A stretch of DNA of 16,728 bases from the NCBI GenBank assembly GCA_002697475.1, contig NZVW01000113.1:1-16728 (forward strand). Direction: 5' to 3'. The DNA comes from Aquimarina sp. Lineage in GTDB: Bacteria > Bacteroidota > Bacteroidia > Flavobacteriales > Flavobacteriaceae. Numbering within the stretch: position 1 is the stretch's first letter; each line of letters opens with the position of its first letter. Positions 1 through 7,311 of this stretch are shown here, in pieces. The notes under the pieces are model-generated. The model ran no database searches. It was not told the DNA's origin and was given only the letters and a program-made list of their open reading frames with translations. A program made the translations under genes and the position numbers.

Positions 1-41
1 CAATAAAACCAAATACTTTAGATATATCAACAGCGTATACT

Positions 42-2015
42 TTGAGTTTTACGCTGTTCTCATTTTTGGTATTCTTTATTTGTGGATATGAGCTTAAAGC
101 ACAAGATACATTAAAATTGATGGATCAAGGTGATACAAAATTCGATAATCTAGCCTTTATTGATGCCATTGAAATATATACTCAGGTTGCCGAAATGGGC
201 TATAACAAACCTGATTTATTTAGAAAATTAGCGGATTCATATTATTTTACCGGTCAGGAAGAAAGTTCTGTAAGATGGTATGAACTCTACATCGAGAGCT
301 CTGAAGAAAATTTAAATCCAGAATATGTATTTCGATATGCTCAGAGTCTAAAGAGTCTTAAACGCTATAAAGACTCGGATAACGTTATGGAGCAATTCAA
401 TAAGCTTACGGGCTATAAGGATAAAAGGGCTCTACTTTTTGAAAACAGAAGAAATTATCTGGAGTTCATAGAGCTACAATCTGGTCGATTTGAAATATCA
501 TCATTAGCTATTAACTCACCAAATTCAGAACATGCTCCCAACTTTGATCCTAAAGGCAATCTGGTCTTTGCGTCGTCAAGAGGAGAATTAAAAAATGATA
601 GTAAGCTTCATCAATGGAATAAACTTCCATTTTTAGATTTATACATTTCAAAAATAAGTGAGGGAAATCAACTCAGTACTCCTTCAAAATTAAATGGTAA
701 GATAAACACAAAGTTTCATGAGTCTACTTCCTGTTTCAATATAGATGGTTCCAAAATATACTTTACCAGAAATAATTTCACTGACAATAAACTAGTCACC
801 AGTTCTGATGGGATAGTTGGCTTAAAAATATACCAAGCTGACTATAAGGATGGGGAATACGACAATATTTTGGAATTGCCTTTTTGTAGTGATGAATATT
901 CTGTAGCGCATCCGGCAGTTAGTCCTAATGGTAATCAACTATATTTTGCCAGTGATATGCCTGGTAGCCTCGGCGAATCAGACTTATATGTCGTTGATAT
1001 TCTTCCAGGAGGAAAATTTAGCAAACCCAGAAATCTTGGAGAAGCTATAAATACAGAAGGAAGAGAAACATTTCCCTATATCAGTGATTCAGGTAATCTC
1101 TACTTTTCCAGTGATGGACACTCTGGACTTGGAGGTTTGGATATTTATATCTCAGTACCGGATGACAGAGGCTTTTTTGAAGTATATAACTTAGGAAGAC
1201 CTGTAAATAGCCCTAAAGATGACTTTACATTTATTATCAATGAAAAAAACAATACAGGCTATTTTGCCAGCAACCGTCAAGGAGGAAGAGGAGATGATGA
1301 TATATATGCGTTACGTCAAACAAAAGAATTAATAACCTCCTGTAAGCAATATATTGAAGGAACTGTAATGGATTTTGACACCGGGGACATCATCCCGAAT
1401 ACCCTTATCTCACTAATAAATATGCAGGGAGAAATTGAGAAAGAAGTTTTTTCTGACAATCAGGGTAAATATGAATTGAATGCTCCTTGTAATAATCAAT
1501 ATCTTATTAGAGCAACAAAAGATAAGTACATCCCCAATGACAAATTTGTAGAAACTTCTGAAGAATTTGAAAAATCAATTAACCTTCCTATCCAATTTAA
1601 AAAAGAAGCATTATTGTCCAATACTCTGGAGATCCGAAAAGGAGATAATCTTGCCGAGCTCCTGGAGCTAGAACCCATTTACTTTGAATATGATGATGCC
1701 ACAATAAATTATAATGCTGAGATAGAGCTCCAGAAAATTATTGCCGTTCTACAGCAAAATCCTGCCCTGATTATCGAAATAGGTGCTCACACTGATAATC
1801 GTTCAAGTTACTGGTATAATAAAAAGCTTAGCTTGGAACGTATGAAATCAACTGTTAATTACATTATTGAAAAAGGTAATATTAACTGGAGAAGAGTAAG
1901 AGGAAGAGCTTATGGGGAACGCAAACCTCTGATAGATTGTACTGATGATCATCCGTGCTCTGAAGAGCAACATCAAAAGAACAGGAGAAGTGAGTTCATT
2001 ATCATCAAAACATAG
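42..2015 (+). CDS. PorE-like TPR / PD40 propeller / OmpA-family protein
   Basis: This is an envelope protein of the multi-domain type used in Bacteroidota, for example the type IX secretion protein PorE, to anchor complexes to peptidoglycan. From the TTG at 42, a hydrophobic signal segment (residues 1-20) ends in Lys-Ala-Gln. TPR-like helices follow (about 27-120), then PD40/WD40-like propeller repeats (about 165-425, with repeated YFASD, YFSSD and YFASN strands), a carboxypeptidase-regulatory-like beta domain (about 435-520) and a C-terminal OmpA domain (about 545-655). The OmpA domain keeps the expected diaminopimelate contacts, Asp585 in AHTDN and Arg600 in LSLERM. The frame stays open leftwards to the window edge with no ATG, and the TTG lacks an obvious ribosome site and a basic n-region, so the real start may be outside. 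Such genes often follow a porP/sprF gene, which would also lie outside. Domain assignment is confident; a specific T9SS role is inference. Confidence 0.88.
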   Translation: MSFTLFSFLVFFICGYELKAQDTLKLMDQGDTKFDNLAFIDAIEIYTQVAEMGYNKPDLFRKLADSYYFTGQEESSVRWYELYIESSEENLNPEYVFRYAQSLKSLKRYKDSDNVMEQFNKLTGYKDKRALLFENRRNYLEFIELQSGRFEISSLAINSPNSEHAPNFDPKGNLVFASSRGELKNDSKLHQWNKLPFLDLYISKISEGNQLSTPSKLNGKINTKFHESTSCFNIDGSKIYFTRNNFTDNKLVTSSDGIVGLKIYQADYKDGEYDNILELPFCSDEYSVAHPAVSPNGNQLYFASDMPGSLGESDLYVVDILPGGKFSKPRNLGEAINTEGRETFPYISDSGNLYFSSDGHSGLGGLDIYISVPDDRGFFEVYNLGRPVNSPKDDFTFIINEKNNTGYFASNRQGGRGDDDIYALRQTKELITSCKQYIEGTVMDFDTGDIIPNTLISLINMQGEIEKEVFSDNQGKYELNAPCNNQYLIRATKDKYIPNDKFVETSEEFEKSINLPIQFKKEALLSNTLEIRKGDNLAELLELEPIYFEYDDATINYNAEIELQKIIAVLQQNPALIIEIGAHTDNRSSYWYNKKLSLERMKSTVNYIIEKGNINWRRVRGRAYGERKPLIDCTDDHPCSEEQHQKNRRSEFIIIKT

Positions 2016-2099
2016 GAACTTCAACATTCCAAATATCCTAACAATAGCAAATTTCCTGTTAAACTGTTATTACCATATTATTTTTGTTTAGCTTTTTAT

Positions 2100-2107
2100 T
2101 AAATTTG
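2100..2107 (+). promoter_or_regulatory. Possible -7 promoter element of the photolyase operon
   Basis: TAAATTTG is an exact match to the Bacteroidota -7 consensus TAnnTTTG. It sits 15 bases before the TTG start of the DUF2256 gene, so transcription would begin about 10 bases before that codon. The only upstream TTG that could serve as a -33 element (2084-2086) is 13 bases away, closer than usual, which weakens the call. No other full match was found just upstream of the cluster. Confidence 0.35.
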
Positions 2108-2122
2108 ATAAACAAAAATATT

Positions 2123-2263
2123 TTGAAGAAAGCAGATCTCCCTGTGAAAATTTGTAGCGTATGTAACCGACCCTTTACATGGCGCAAAAAGTGGGAAAAG
2201 GTTTGGGAAGAAGTTAAATATTGTAGTGATCGGTGTCGCAGAAACCGCTCTAAAATCAAATAA
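2123..2263 (+). CDS. DUF2256 zinc-ribbon-like small protein
   Basis: A 46-residue protein starting at TTG and reading M-K-K-A-D-L-P, then Cys11-x2-Cys14, the motif RPFTWRKKWEKVW (residues 16-28), then Cys34-x3-Cys38 followed by RRNR. This is the recognisable pattern of the DUF2256 family: two Cys pairs that can hold one zinc ion around a Trp- and Lys-rich core. The function is unknown. The basic, Cys-paired make-up suggests nucleic-acid or protein binding (inference). It is too short for ordinary gene callers and uses TTG. An alternative in-frame TTG at 2105 would add six residues not usual for the family and would overlap the possible promoter box. It stops 10 bases before the DASH cryptochrome gene. 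From memory, DUF2256 genes are often next to photolyase or cryptochrome genes, which fits this position. Confidence 0.9.
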   Translation: MKKADLPVKICSVCNRPFTWRKKWEKVWEEVKYCSDRCRRNRSKIK

Positions 2264-2273
2264 AATCCCTTAA

Positions 2274-3569
2274 ATGAATACAGGTTTAGTTTGGTACAGA
2301 AATGATTTAAGAAGTCAGGATAACATCTCTCTTAAAAAAGCAGTAGAAGAAAATGACAGGGTAATTGCTGTATATTTTTTTGATCCAAAACAATTTAGTC
2401 AGACAAAATTTGGGTTTAAAAAAACTGAAAAATACAGGGCTCAATTTCTTATTGAAACTGTAGAAAGTCTTTCTACCAACTTAAACAACATAAATGTCAC
2501 TTTACTTGTATTTCATAGTGAACCTGAAAAGGAAATGTCTGGAATACTAAATGATTACGAGGTCGATACTATTTATCTACAAAAAGAATGGACAAATGAA
2601 GAAGTTGAAGTTTTAGAAAAAGTAAAAAAATCCTGTCCGGCAAACACTGTCTGGAAAGAATCCTATGATCAATTTCTTTTCCATCCTGATGACATTCCTT
2701 TTGCTATTGATAATATTCCAAAAGTATTTACCAATTTTCGAAAGAAGCTTGAAAAATATGCTAATGTCAGAAATACTATAGCAATAATTCCTTTGCCGCC
2801 CCAGAATAAAATTGATAACCCTACGCATATTCCTTCATTAAAAAATCTAGGATTCCAGGAATTTGAAAAAGATAATCGTTCAGCATTTCCCTACAAAGGT
2901 GGTGAAGACCAAGCGTTAAAAAGAATTCAGCACTATTTTTGGGATACCAAAAAGTTGTCATACTATAAAAAAACAAGAAACGGCCTACTTGGTGTAGATT
3001 ATAGCTCTAAGCTTTCTGCGTGGTTAGCAAATGGAAGTATTTCTCCGAGAACGATATATGCTGAGGTCAAAAAGTATGAGCAAAAAATACACAAAAATGA
3101 GTCTACCTATTGGTTAGTTTTTGAGTTAATCTGGCGAGACTTTTTTAAATATATCTCTTTAAAACATGGAAATGATATTTTTAAAATTGGAGGGATTCTT
3201 AAAAAAGAATATGACTGGCAATCAAATCCTGAATTAATTCAACAATGGATAAATGGGCAAACTAAAGAACCATTTGTCAATGCCAATATGATTGAGCTAA
3301 AAGAAACCGGATGGATGAGTAACCGTGGACGCCAGAATGTAGCTTCATTTTTTGCTAAAGAACAAGAATTAGACTGGCGTATTGGCGCAACCTATTTTGA
3401 ATCCTTACTCGTAGATTATGATGTCCATAGTAACTATGGCAACTGGATGTATGTTGCAGGTGTAGGTAATGATCCTCGTGACAGAAAGTTTAATATCTCT
3501 TCGCAGGCAGAACGTTACGACCCTAATCAGAAATTTCAGAATCGTTGGCTACAAACTACTTTATTTTAA
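2274..3569 (+). CDS. cry: DASH-family cryptochrome (FAD-dependent)
   Basis: A blue-light flavoprotein of the photolyase/cryptochrome superfamily. Characterised DASH members repair cyclobutane pyrimidine dimers, chiefly in single-stranded or looped DNA. The N-terminal Rossmann-like antenna domain (about 1-130) opens with LVWYRNDLR. The C-terminal FAD domain (about 200-425) has the phosphate-binding region DYSSKLSAWLANGSISPR (242-259), the catalytic helix FELIWRDFF with Glu284 and Trp287, and the DASH hallmark TGWMSNRGRQNVASFF (345-360). The electron-transfer triad is present: Trp315, Trp368 and Trp391 match E. coli photolyase Trp306, Trp359 and Trp382. Asn387 matches the flavin-contacting Asn378. 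The length of 431 residues is normal for DASH proteins without extensions. It is the second gene of the operon, six bases before the (6-4) photolyase gene. All key residues are kept, so it should be active. Confidence 0.96.
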   Translation: MNTGLVWYRNDLRSQDNISLKKAVEENDRVIAVYFFDPKQFSQTKFGFKKTEKYRAQFLIETVESLSTNLNNINVTLLVFHSEPEKEMSGILNDYEVDTIYLQKEWTNEEVEVLEKVKKSCPANTVWKESYDQFLFHPDDIPFAIDNIPKVFTNFRKKLEKYANVRNTIAIIPLPPQNKIDNPTHIPSLKNLGFQEFEKDNRSAFPYKGGEDQALKRIQHYFWDTKKLSYYKKTRNGLLGVDYSSKLSAWLANGSISPRTIYAEVKKYEQKIHKNESTYWLVFELIWRDFFKYISLKHGNDIFKIGGILKKEYDWQSNPELIQQWINGQTKEPFVNANMIELKETGWMSNRGRQNVASFFAKEQELDWRIGATYFESLLVDYDVHSNYGNWMYVAGVGNDPRDRKFNISSQAERYDPNQKFQNRWLQTTLF

Positions 3570-3575
3570 ATTACT

Positions 3576-5108
3576 ATGACTATACGACTCATCCTTGGTG
3601 ATCAATTGAACCATAAACATACCTGGTATTCATCTACTGATGATAATATCATTTACTTTATGGCAGAAATGCGCCAGGAAACAGACTACACCACACATCA
3701 TATTCAGAAAGTCGTAGCCTTCTTTCTCAGCATGCGCAATTTTAAGAATTGGCTTGAAGACAGAGGTCACAAGGTCGTTTACTATACTTTGGATGACAAC
3801 AATAATGAACAGGATCTTACAAAAAATTTAAATAAACTCATTAAAAAACATAATGCAGATAAGTTTGAATATCAGTTGCCAGATGAATATCGATTGGATG
3901 AACAGTTAAATGATTTTTGCAAAAATCTGGATATTGAAACGCAATCTTATGATACAGAACACTTTTTAACTTCAAGAACTGACCTTAGCGAGTTCTATAA
4001 AGGCAAAAAACAGTACACCATGGAATATTTCTATCGCCATATGCGAAAGAAATATGATATTATGATGGTCAACGACTCTGACCCCGAGGGAGGTAAATGG
4101 AACTTTGATAAAAGCAATCGCAAAAAATGGAATGGTAAACCCGAAATACCTCATGAAAGAGGATTTAGAAAGGATGCGTCCGAAATAATAGACCTTTTGA
4201 ATCAAGAGAACGTTAAGACCATAGGCAGTATTGACGCTTCTAATTTTAATTGGCCGACCTCCAGAGAAGATGGTTTATCTGTTCTAAATTATTTCTGTAA
4301 AAATTTATTAATACACTTTGGAGATTATCAGGACGCAATGCATACTGATGAAAAATTTCTTTTTCACAGTCGTCTTTCTTTTGCATTGAACAGTAAAATG
4401 CTACACCCACAAGAGGTTATTGAGTCTGTTATATCTCATTGGAGAGAATATAAAGAGGATATTCATATATCCCAGGCAGAAGGATTTGTACGACAAATCA
4501 TAGGTTGGAGGGAGTATATGAGAGGTATGTATTGGAAAGAAATGCCGGGATATAAAAGAAGTAATAAGCTTGATAATCAAAATAAATTACCTGAATTCTT
4601 CTGGACAGCAGATACTAAGATGAATTGTCTGCATCATGCAATAAAAGAAAGCCTGAATGAAGCTTATGCTCATCATATTCAAAGGTTAATGATCACTGGC
4701 AACTATGCTTTGCTCAATATGACACATCCTGATGAAGTTTGTGATTGGTATCTTGGTATTTATATTGATGCTATAGAATGGGTAGAAATTACAAATACCA
4801 GAGGAATGAGTCAATATGCAGACGGAGGTTTAATCGCCACAAAACCTTATGTATCAAGTGGTAGTTATATCAATAAAATGAGTAACTATTGTAAAGATTG
4901 TCATTATAAAGTTTCAAAAAAAACTGAAGAAGATGCCTGTCCATTTAATTCGCTTTATTGGAATTTCCTGGATGAAAAAAGGGAGTATTTTGAAGACAAT
5001 CAACGGATGAGTATGATGCTAAGTACACTGGACAAAATGGACAGGGATAAACTTCAGGCTCTTAAAAAAAGAGCTAATAAGATTATAAAAAATCCACATG
5101 AGTATTAA
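3576..5108 (+). CDS. phrB: Iron-sulfur (6-4) photolyase, PhrB / FeS-BCP family
   Basis: Bacterial (6-4) photolyase-type flavoprotein (deoxyribodipyrimidine photolyase-related family), expected to use FAD, a [4Fe-4S] cluster and usually a ribityllumazine antenna to repair (6-4) photoproducts. The 510 residues run nearly colinear with Agrobacterium PhrB: Cys351, Cys439, Cys442 and Cys455 correspond, each shifted by one, to the four cluster ligands recalled for PhrB (350, 438, 441, 454). The pair His366-His367 in AYAHHIQRLM matches the active-site histidines, and Trp343, Trp391 and Tyr392 match the family's own electron-transfer residues rather than the classic triad. The N-terminus, IRLILGDQLN, is typical. 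Its last 11 bases overlap the next gene, implying coupled translation. A regulatory role, as for Rhodobacter CryB of the same family, is an alternative to pure repair. Confidence 0.95.
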   Translation: MTIRLILGDQLNHKHTWYSSTDDNIIYFMAEMRQETDYTTHHIQKVVAFFLSMRNFKNWLEDRGHKVVYYTLDDNNNEQDLTKNLNKLIKKHNADKFEYQLPDEYRLDEQLNDFCKNLDIETQSYDTEHFLTSRTDLSEFYKGKKQYTMEYFYRHMRKKYDIMMVNDSDPEGGKWNFDKSNRKKWNGKPEIPHERGFRKDASEIIDLLNQENVKTIGSIDASNFNWPTSREDGLSVLNYFCKNLLIHFGDYQDAMHTDEKFLFHSRLSFALNSKMLHPQEVIESVISHWREYKEDIHISQAEGFVRQIIGWREYMRGMYWKEMPGYKRSNKLDNQNKLPEFFWTADTKMNCLHHAIKESLNEAYAHHIQRLMITGNYALLNMTHPDEVCDWYLGIYIDAIEWVEITNTRGMSQYADGGLIATKPYVSSGSYINKMSNYCKDCHYKVSKKTEEDACPFNSLYWNFLDEKREYFEDNQRMSMMLSTLDKMDRDKLQALKKRANKIIKNPHEY

Positions 5109-6585
5109 AAAAGAGGTTGTAAATATTGTTTGGTTTAAAAGAGATCTTCGATTACAGGATAACGAAGCTATTTATAATGCGATCCAGTCAGGTATTCCTA
5201 CACTACTATTATATGTGTTCGAAAATTCGTTAAAGCAGGATAAGCATTATAGCTCAAGGCACTGGAATTTTATCAAACAATCTATTGGAGACCTGAATAC
5301 TCAACTGCAACATTATAATACTAAGGTACTATCCATATCCTCAGAAGTAATACCAGTTATTAGTACGCTACAGCAATTTTGGAAAATTAATACCATTTTT
5401 TCGCATCAGGAGACGGGTATACGCTTAACTTATGATAGAGATAAAGCTTTTGCAAGATTTTGTAAGAATAATCTAATTCAGTGGAAAGAAAATATCAATA
5501 ATGGAGTCTTCAGAGGTCGTACAAATCGTGAAACATGGAGAGAAGACTGGGAAACTTATATGTCTGAACCTCAATTTGAGTTTAAGCCAACTGAGTCCAG
5601 TTTTATCAATATAGAAACAATTGAAGGGCTTGAAAAAGTCTTTCAGATTGAATCACTTGACAACCAGGAAGTATCAGGGAATTTTCAAAAAGGAGGAACT
5701 TACTATGGAGTAAAATATCTCAAATCATTTTTTACAGATCGCTATAAAAATTACAATGCTCATATTTCTAAGCCAGAAGATGCAAGATTAAGTTGTAGTA
5801 GACTATCTCCTTATTTATCTTGGGGTAACCTATCCATTAGGCAAGTTTGGCAATATGCAAGACAAAAAAGAAAGGAACTACCCTATAAAAAGCAAATTGA
5901 TGCATTCACCTCGCGTCTCAGATGGCAGGCTCATTTTATCCAAAAATTTGAGATGGAAGACATCATGGAATTTGAAAGTATCAATAAAGGTTACCGAAAA
6001 CTCAAAAAAAATATAGCAGATGAATATCAGGAGGCCTGGAAAAATGGTGAAACCGGTTATCCTTTAATAGATGCCTGTATGCGATGCCTTAAAGAAACCG
6101 GATACTTAAATTTTAGGATGAGGGCTCTGGTAGTGTCGTTTTTTACGCATAACCTGTGGCAACCATGGCAAGCGGCTACAGCACACTTGTCACAGATGTT
6201 TCTCGATTTTGAACCAGGCATACATTTTCCTCAATTGCAGATGCAGGCAGGAGAGACAGGCATAAACACACTTCGGATATACAATCCGGTAAAAAACAGT
6301 ATGGAGCATGATCCTGATGGCACATTTATAAAAAAATGGATTCCTGAACTTCAAAATATTCCTGATGAGTTTATTCATGAGCCTTATTTAATGACTGCAA
6401 TGGAACAAAAGCTTCATAATTTTATGTTAGGAGAAGACTACCCTTTACCTATTGTAGATATAAAAACTACAAGAAGATTTGCCAGTGATACATTATGGAG
6501 TCTTAAAGATGATCCACTGGTAAAAAGAGAAAATTATAGAATACTAAAAAGACATACACTACCAGATCGAAATAATTTTGACTAA
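5098..6585 (+). CDS. Divergent photolyase/cryptochrome-like FAD protein lacking the classic triad
   Basis: The third superfamily member in the operon, 495 residues. The antenna domain opens with IVWFKRDLRLQDNEA (10-24). The FAD domain has RLSPYLSWGNLSIR (235-248), TGYPLIDACMRCL (319-331) and RIYNP (393-397). A gap-free comparison by eye with class I photolyase shows unusual sites. E. coli Trp306 is Lys304 here, Trp359 is kept as Trp357, and Trp382, nearest the flavin, is Leu380. Flavin-contacting Asn378 is His376. In the catalytic helix ELIWRE the Glu is Arg273 (RLRWQA), although the base-stacking Trp is kept as Trp276. The region around QMQAGETGIN (381-390) is characteristic of a bacterial subgroup annotated only as deoxyribodipyrimidine photo-lyase family. 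FAD binding is likely. Canonical CPD repair is doubtful; a cryptochrome-like sensor or a different lesion are options. It overlaps phrB by 11 bases. Confidence 0.9.
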   Translation: MSIKKEVVNIVWFKRDLRLQDNEAIYNAIQSGIPTLLLYVFENSLKQDKHYSSRHWNFIKQSIGDLNTQLQHYNTKVLSISSEVIPVISTLQQFWKINTIFSHQETGIRLTYDRDKAFARFCKNNLIQWKENINNGVFRGRTNRETWREDWETYMSEPQFEFKPTESSFINIETIEGLEKVFQIESLDNQEVSGNFQKGGTYYGVKYLKSFFTDRYKNYNAHISKPEDARLSCSRLSPYLSWGNLSIRQVWQYARQKRKELPYKKQIDAFTSRLRWQAHFIQKFEMEDIMEFESINKGYRKLKKNIADEYQEAWKNGETGYPLIDACMRCLKETGYLNFRMRALVVSFFTHNLWQPWQAATAHLSQMFLDFEPGIHFPQLQMQAGETGINTLRIYNPVKNSMEHDPDGTFIKKWIPELQNIPDEFIHEPYLMTAMEQKLHNFMLGEDYPLPIVDIKTTRRFASDTLWSLKDDPLVKRENYRILKRHTLPDRNNFD

Positions 6586-6604
6586 TCGATTTACATTTAG
6601 AATT

Positions 6605-6886
6605 ATGCAAAAAGAACTAACAGAACGAGATATTGATAGGATAATTGAAATGGCCTGGGAGGACAGAACTCCTTTTGATGCTATTGATTGGCAATTTGGT
6701 TTAGCGGAGCAAGAGGTAATTTCTCTTATGAGAAAAGAAATGAAACCATCAAGTTTTAGAATGTGGAGAAAACGTGTTCAGGGTCGCAAAACAAAACACT
6801 ATAAATTGCGTAATTTTGAATCAGGAAGATTTAAGTGTACCAGACAGAAACAAATCACCCATAATAAAATTTCTGAAAGAAAATGA
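6605..6886 (+). CDS. TIGR03643 / DUF2805 family protein, possible helix-turn-helix
   Basis: A 93-residue basic protein recognised by the pattern LTERDIDRIIEMAWEDRTPF (5-24), then QFGLAEQEVISLMRKEMKPS (30-49) and SFRMWRKRVQGRKTKH (50-65), the hallmark of TIGR03643. The function is unknown. Residues 22-45 resemble a helix-turn-helix with recognition-helix potential, and the following Arg/Lys-rich segment could contact DNA or RNA (inference). I chose ATG 6605 over the in-frame TTG at 6578: the family begins just before the LTE segment, the extra nine residues look unlike protein, and 6578 would overlap the previous gene. The gap to the upstream stop is 19 bases. Its stop overlaps the next start as ATGA (6883-6886), so both products are probably made together. 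Family members are commonly seen beside photolyase genes. Confidence 0.88.
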   Translation: MQKELTERDIDRIIEMAWEDRTPFDAIDWQFGLAEQEVISLMRKEMKPSSFRMWRKRVQGRKTKHYKLRNFESGRFKCTRQKQITHNKISERK

Positions 6887-7287
6887 GTACTAAAAAGAAG
6901 CCTGATGCTGTAGTGTTTAATGAAGAAAGTGGATCTTATGATGCGTCTCTAAAAGCCTATGGAACTAATGTTGGCGCTCCGGCAATTCGAACCAATGACA
7001 CCATTGCCTGGAAAAACCAAAATATTCATAAAGTAAATAAGCAAGTTAAAGCCAGGTTCGATGAAATAAAAGCTCAGTATGATGACCTGATGCAACAATA
7101 CGAGTATAATCAGCTCATTTATAGCGCTAAATTTAGTTTTGAACCCGTCGTAGGGCACATATATCATCTTTATAAAGATAATAATGATAACGCCTTCTTA
7201 TCTATAATTGATCCTAATGAATGTAACTTTAATCATTTAGGAAGCTTTAGACTAAACGCAGATAAAATGTGGAAAAAAGTTGAGTAA
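6883..7287 (+). CDS. DUF2452 family protein
   Basis: A 134-residue soluble protein matching the DUF2452 pattern. An N-terminal segment NVGAPAIRTNDTIAWK (29-44) is followed by a long helix likely to form a coiled coil (about 45-75, KVNKQVKARFDEIKAQYDDL). The conserved C-terminal part reads FEPVVGHIYHLYK (86-98) and FLSIIDPNE (104-112). The biochemical function is unknown. No signal peptide or membrane segment is visible, so it is probably cytoplasmic. It is the last gene of the photolyase operon, translationally coupled to the TIGR03643 gene by a 4-base overlap, and its stop lies only 24 bases from the stop of the convergent transporter gene. No clear hairpin separates the two, so read-through or antisense overlap at the 3' ends is possible. 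Co-occurrence with photolyase genes suggests a helper role, which is inference. Confidence 0.85.
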   Translation: MSTKKKPDAVVFNEESGSYDASLKAYGTNVGAPAIRTNDTIAWKNQNIHKVNKQVKARFDEIKAQYDDLMQQYEYNQLIYSAKFSFEPVVGHIYHLYKDNNDNAFLSIIDPNECNFNHLGSFRLNADKMWKKVE

Positions 7288-7311
7288 TTCTTTTAACGCA
7301 TCACGTATCGA

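Noticed and set aside
2059..2259. A 66-codon minus-strand frame opposite the DUF2256 gene.
   Set aside because: It is a shadow of the plus-strand zinc-ribbon gene, which has a clear family pattern; the minus-strand product has no recognisable features.
6578..6604. TTG start for the TIGR03643 gene overlapping the previous stop.
   Set aside because: The ATG at 6605 matches the usual family start and needs no unusual codon.
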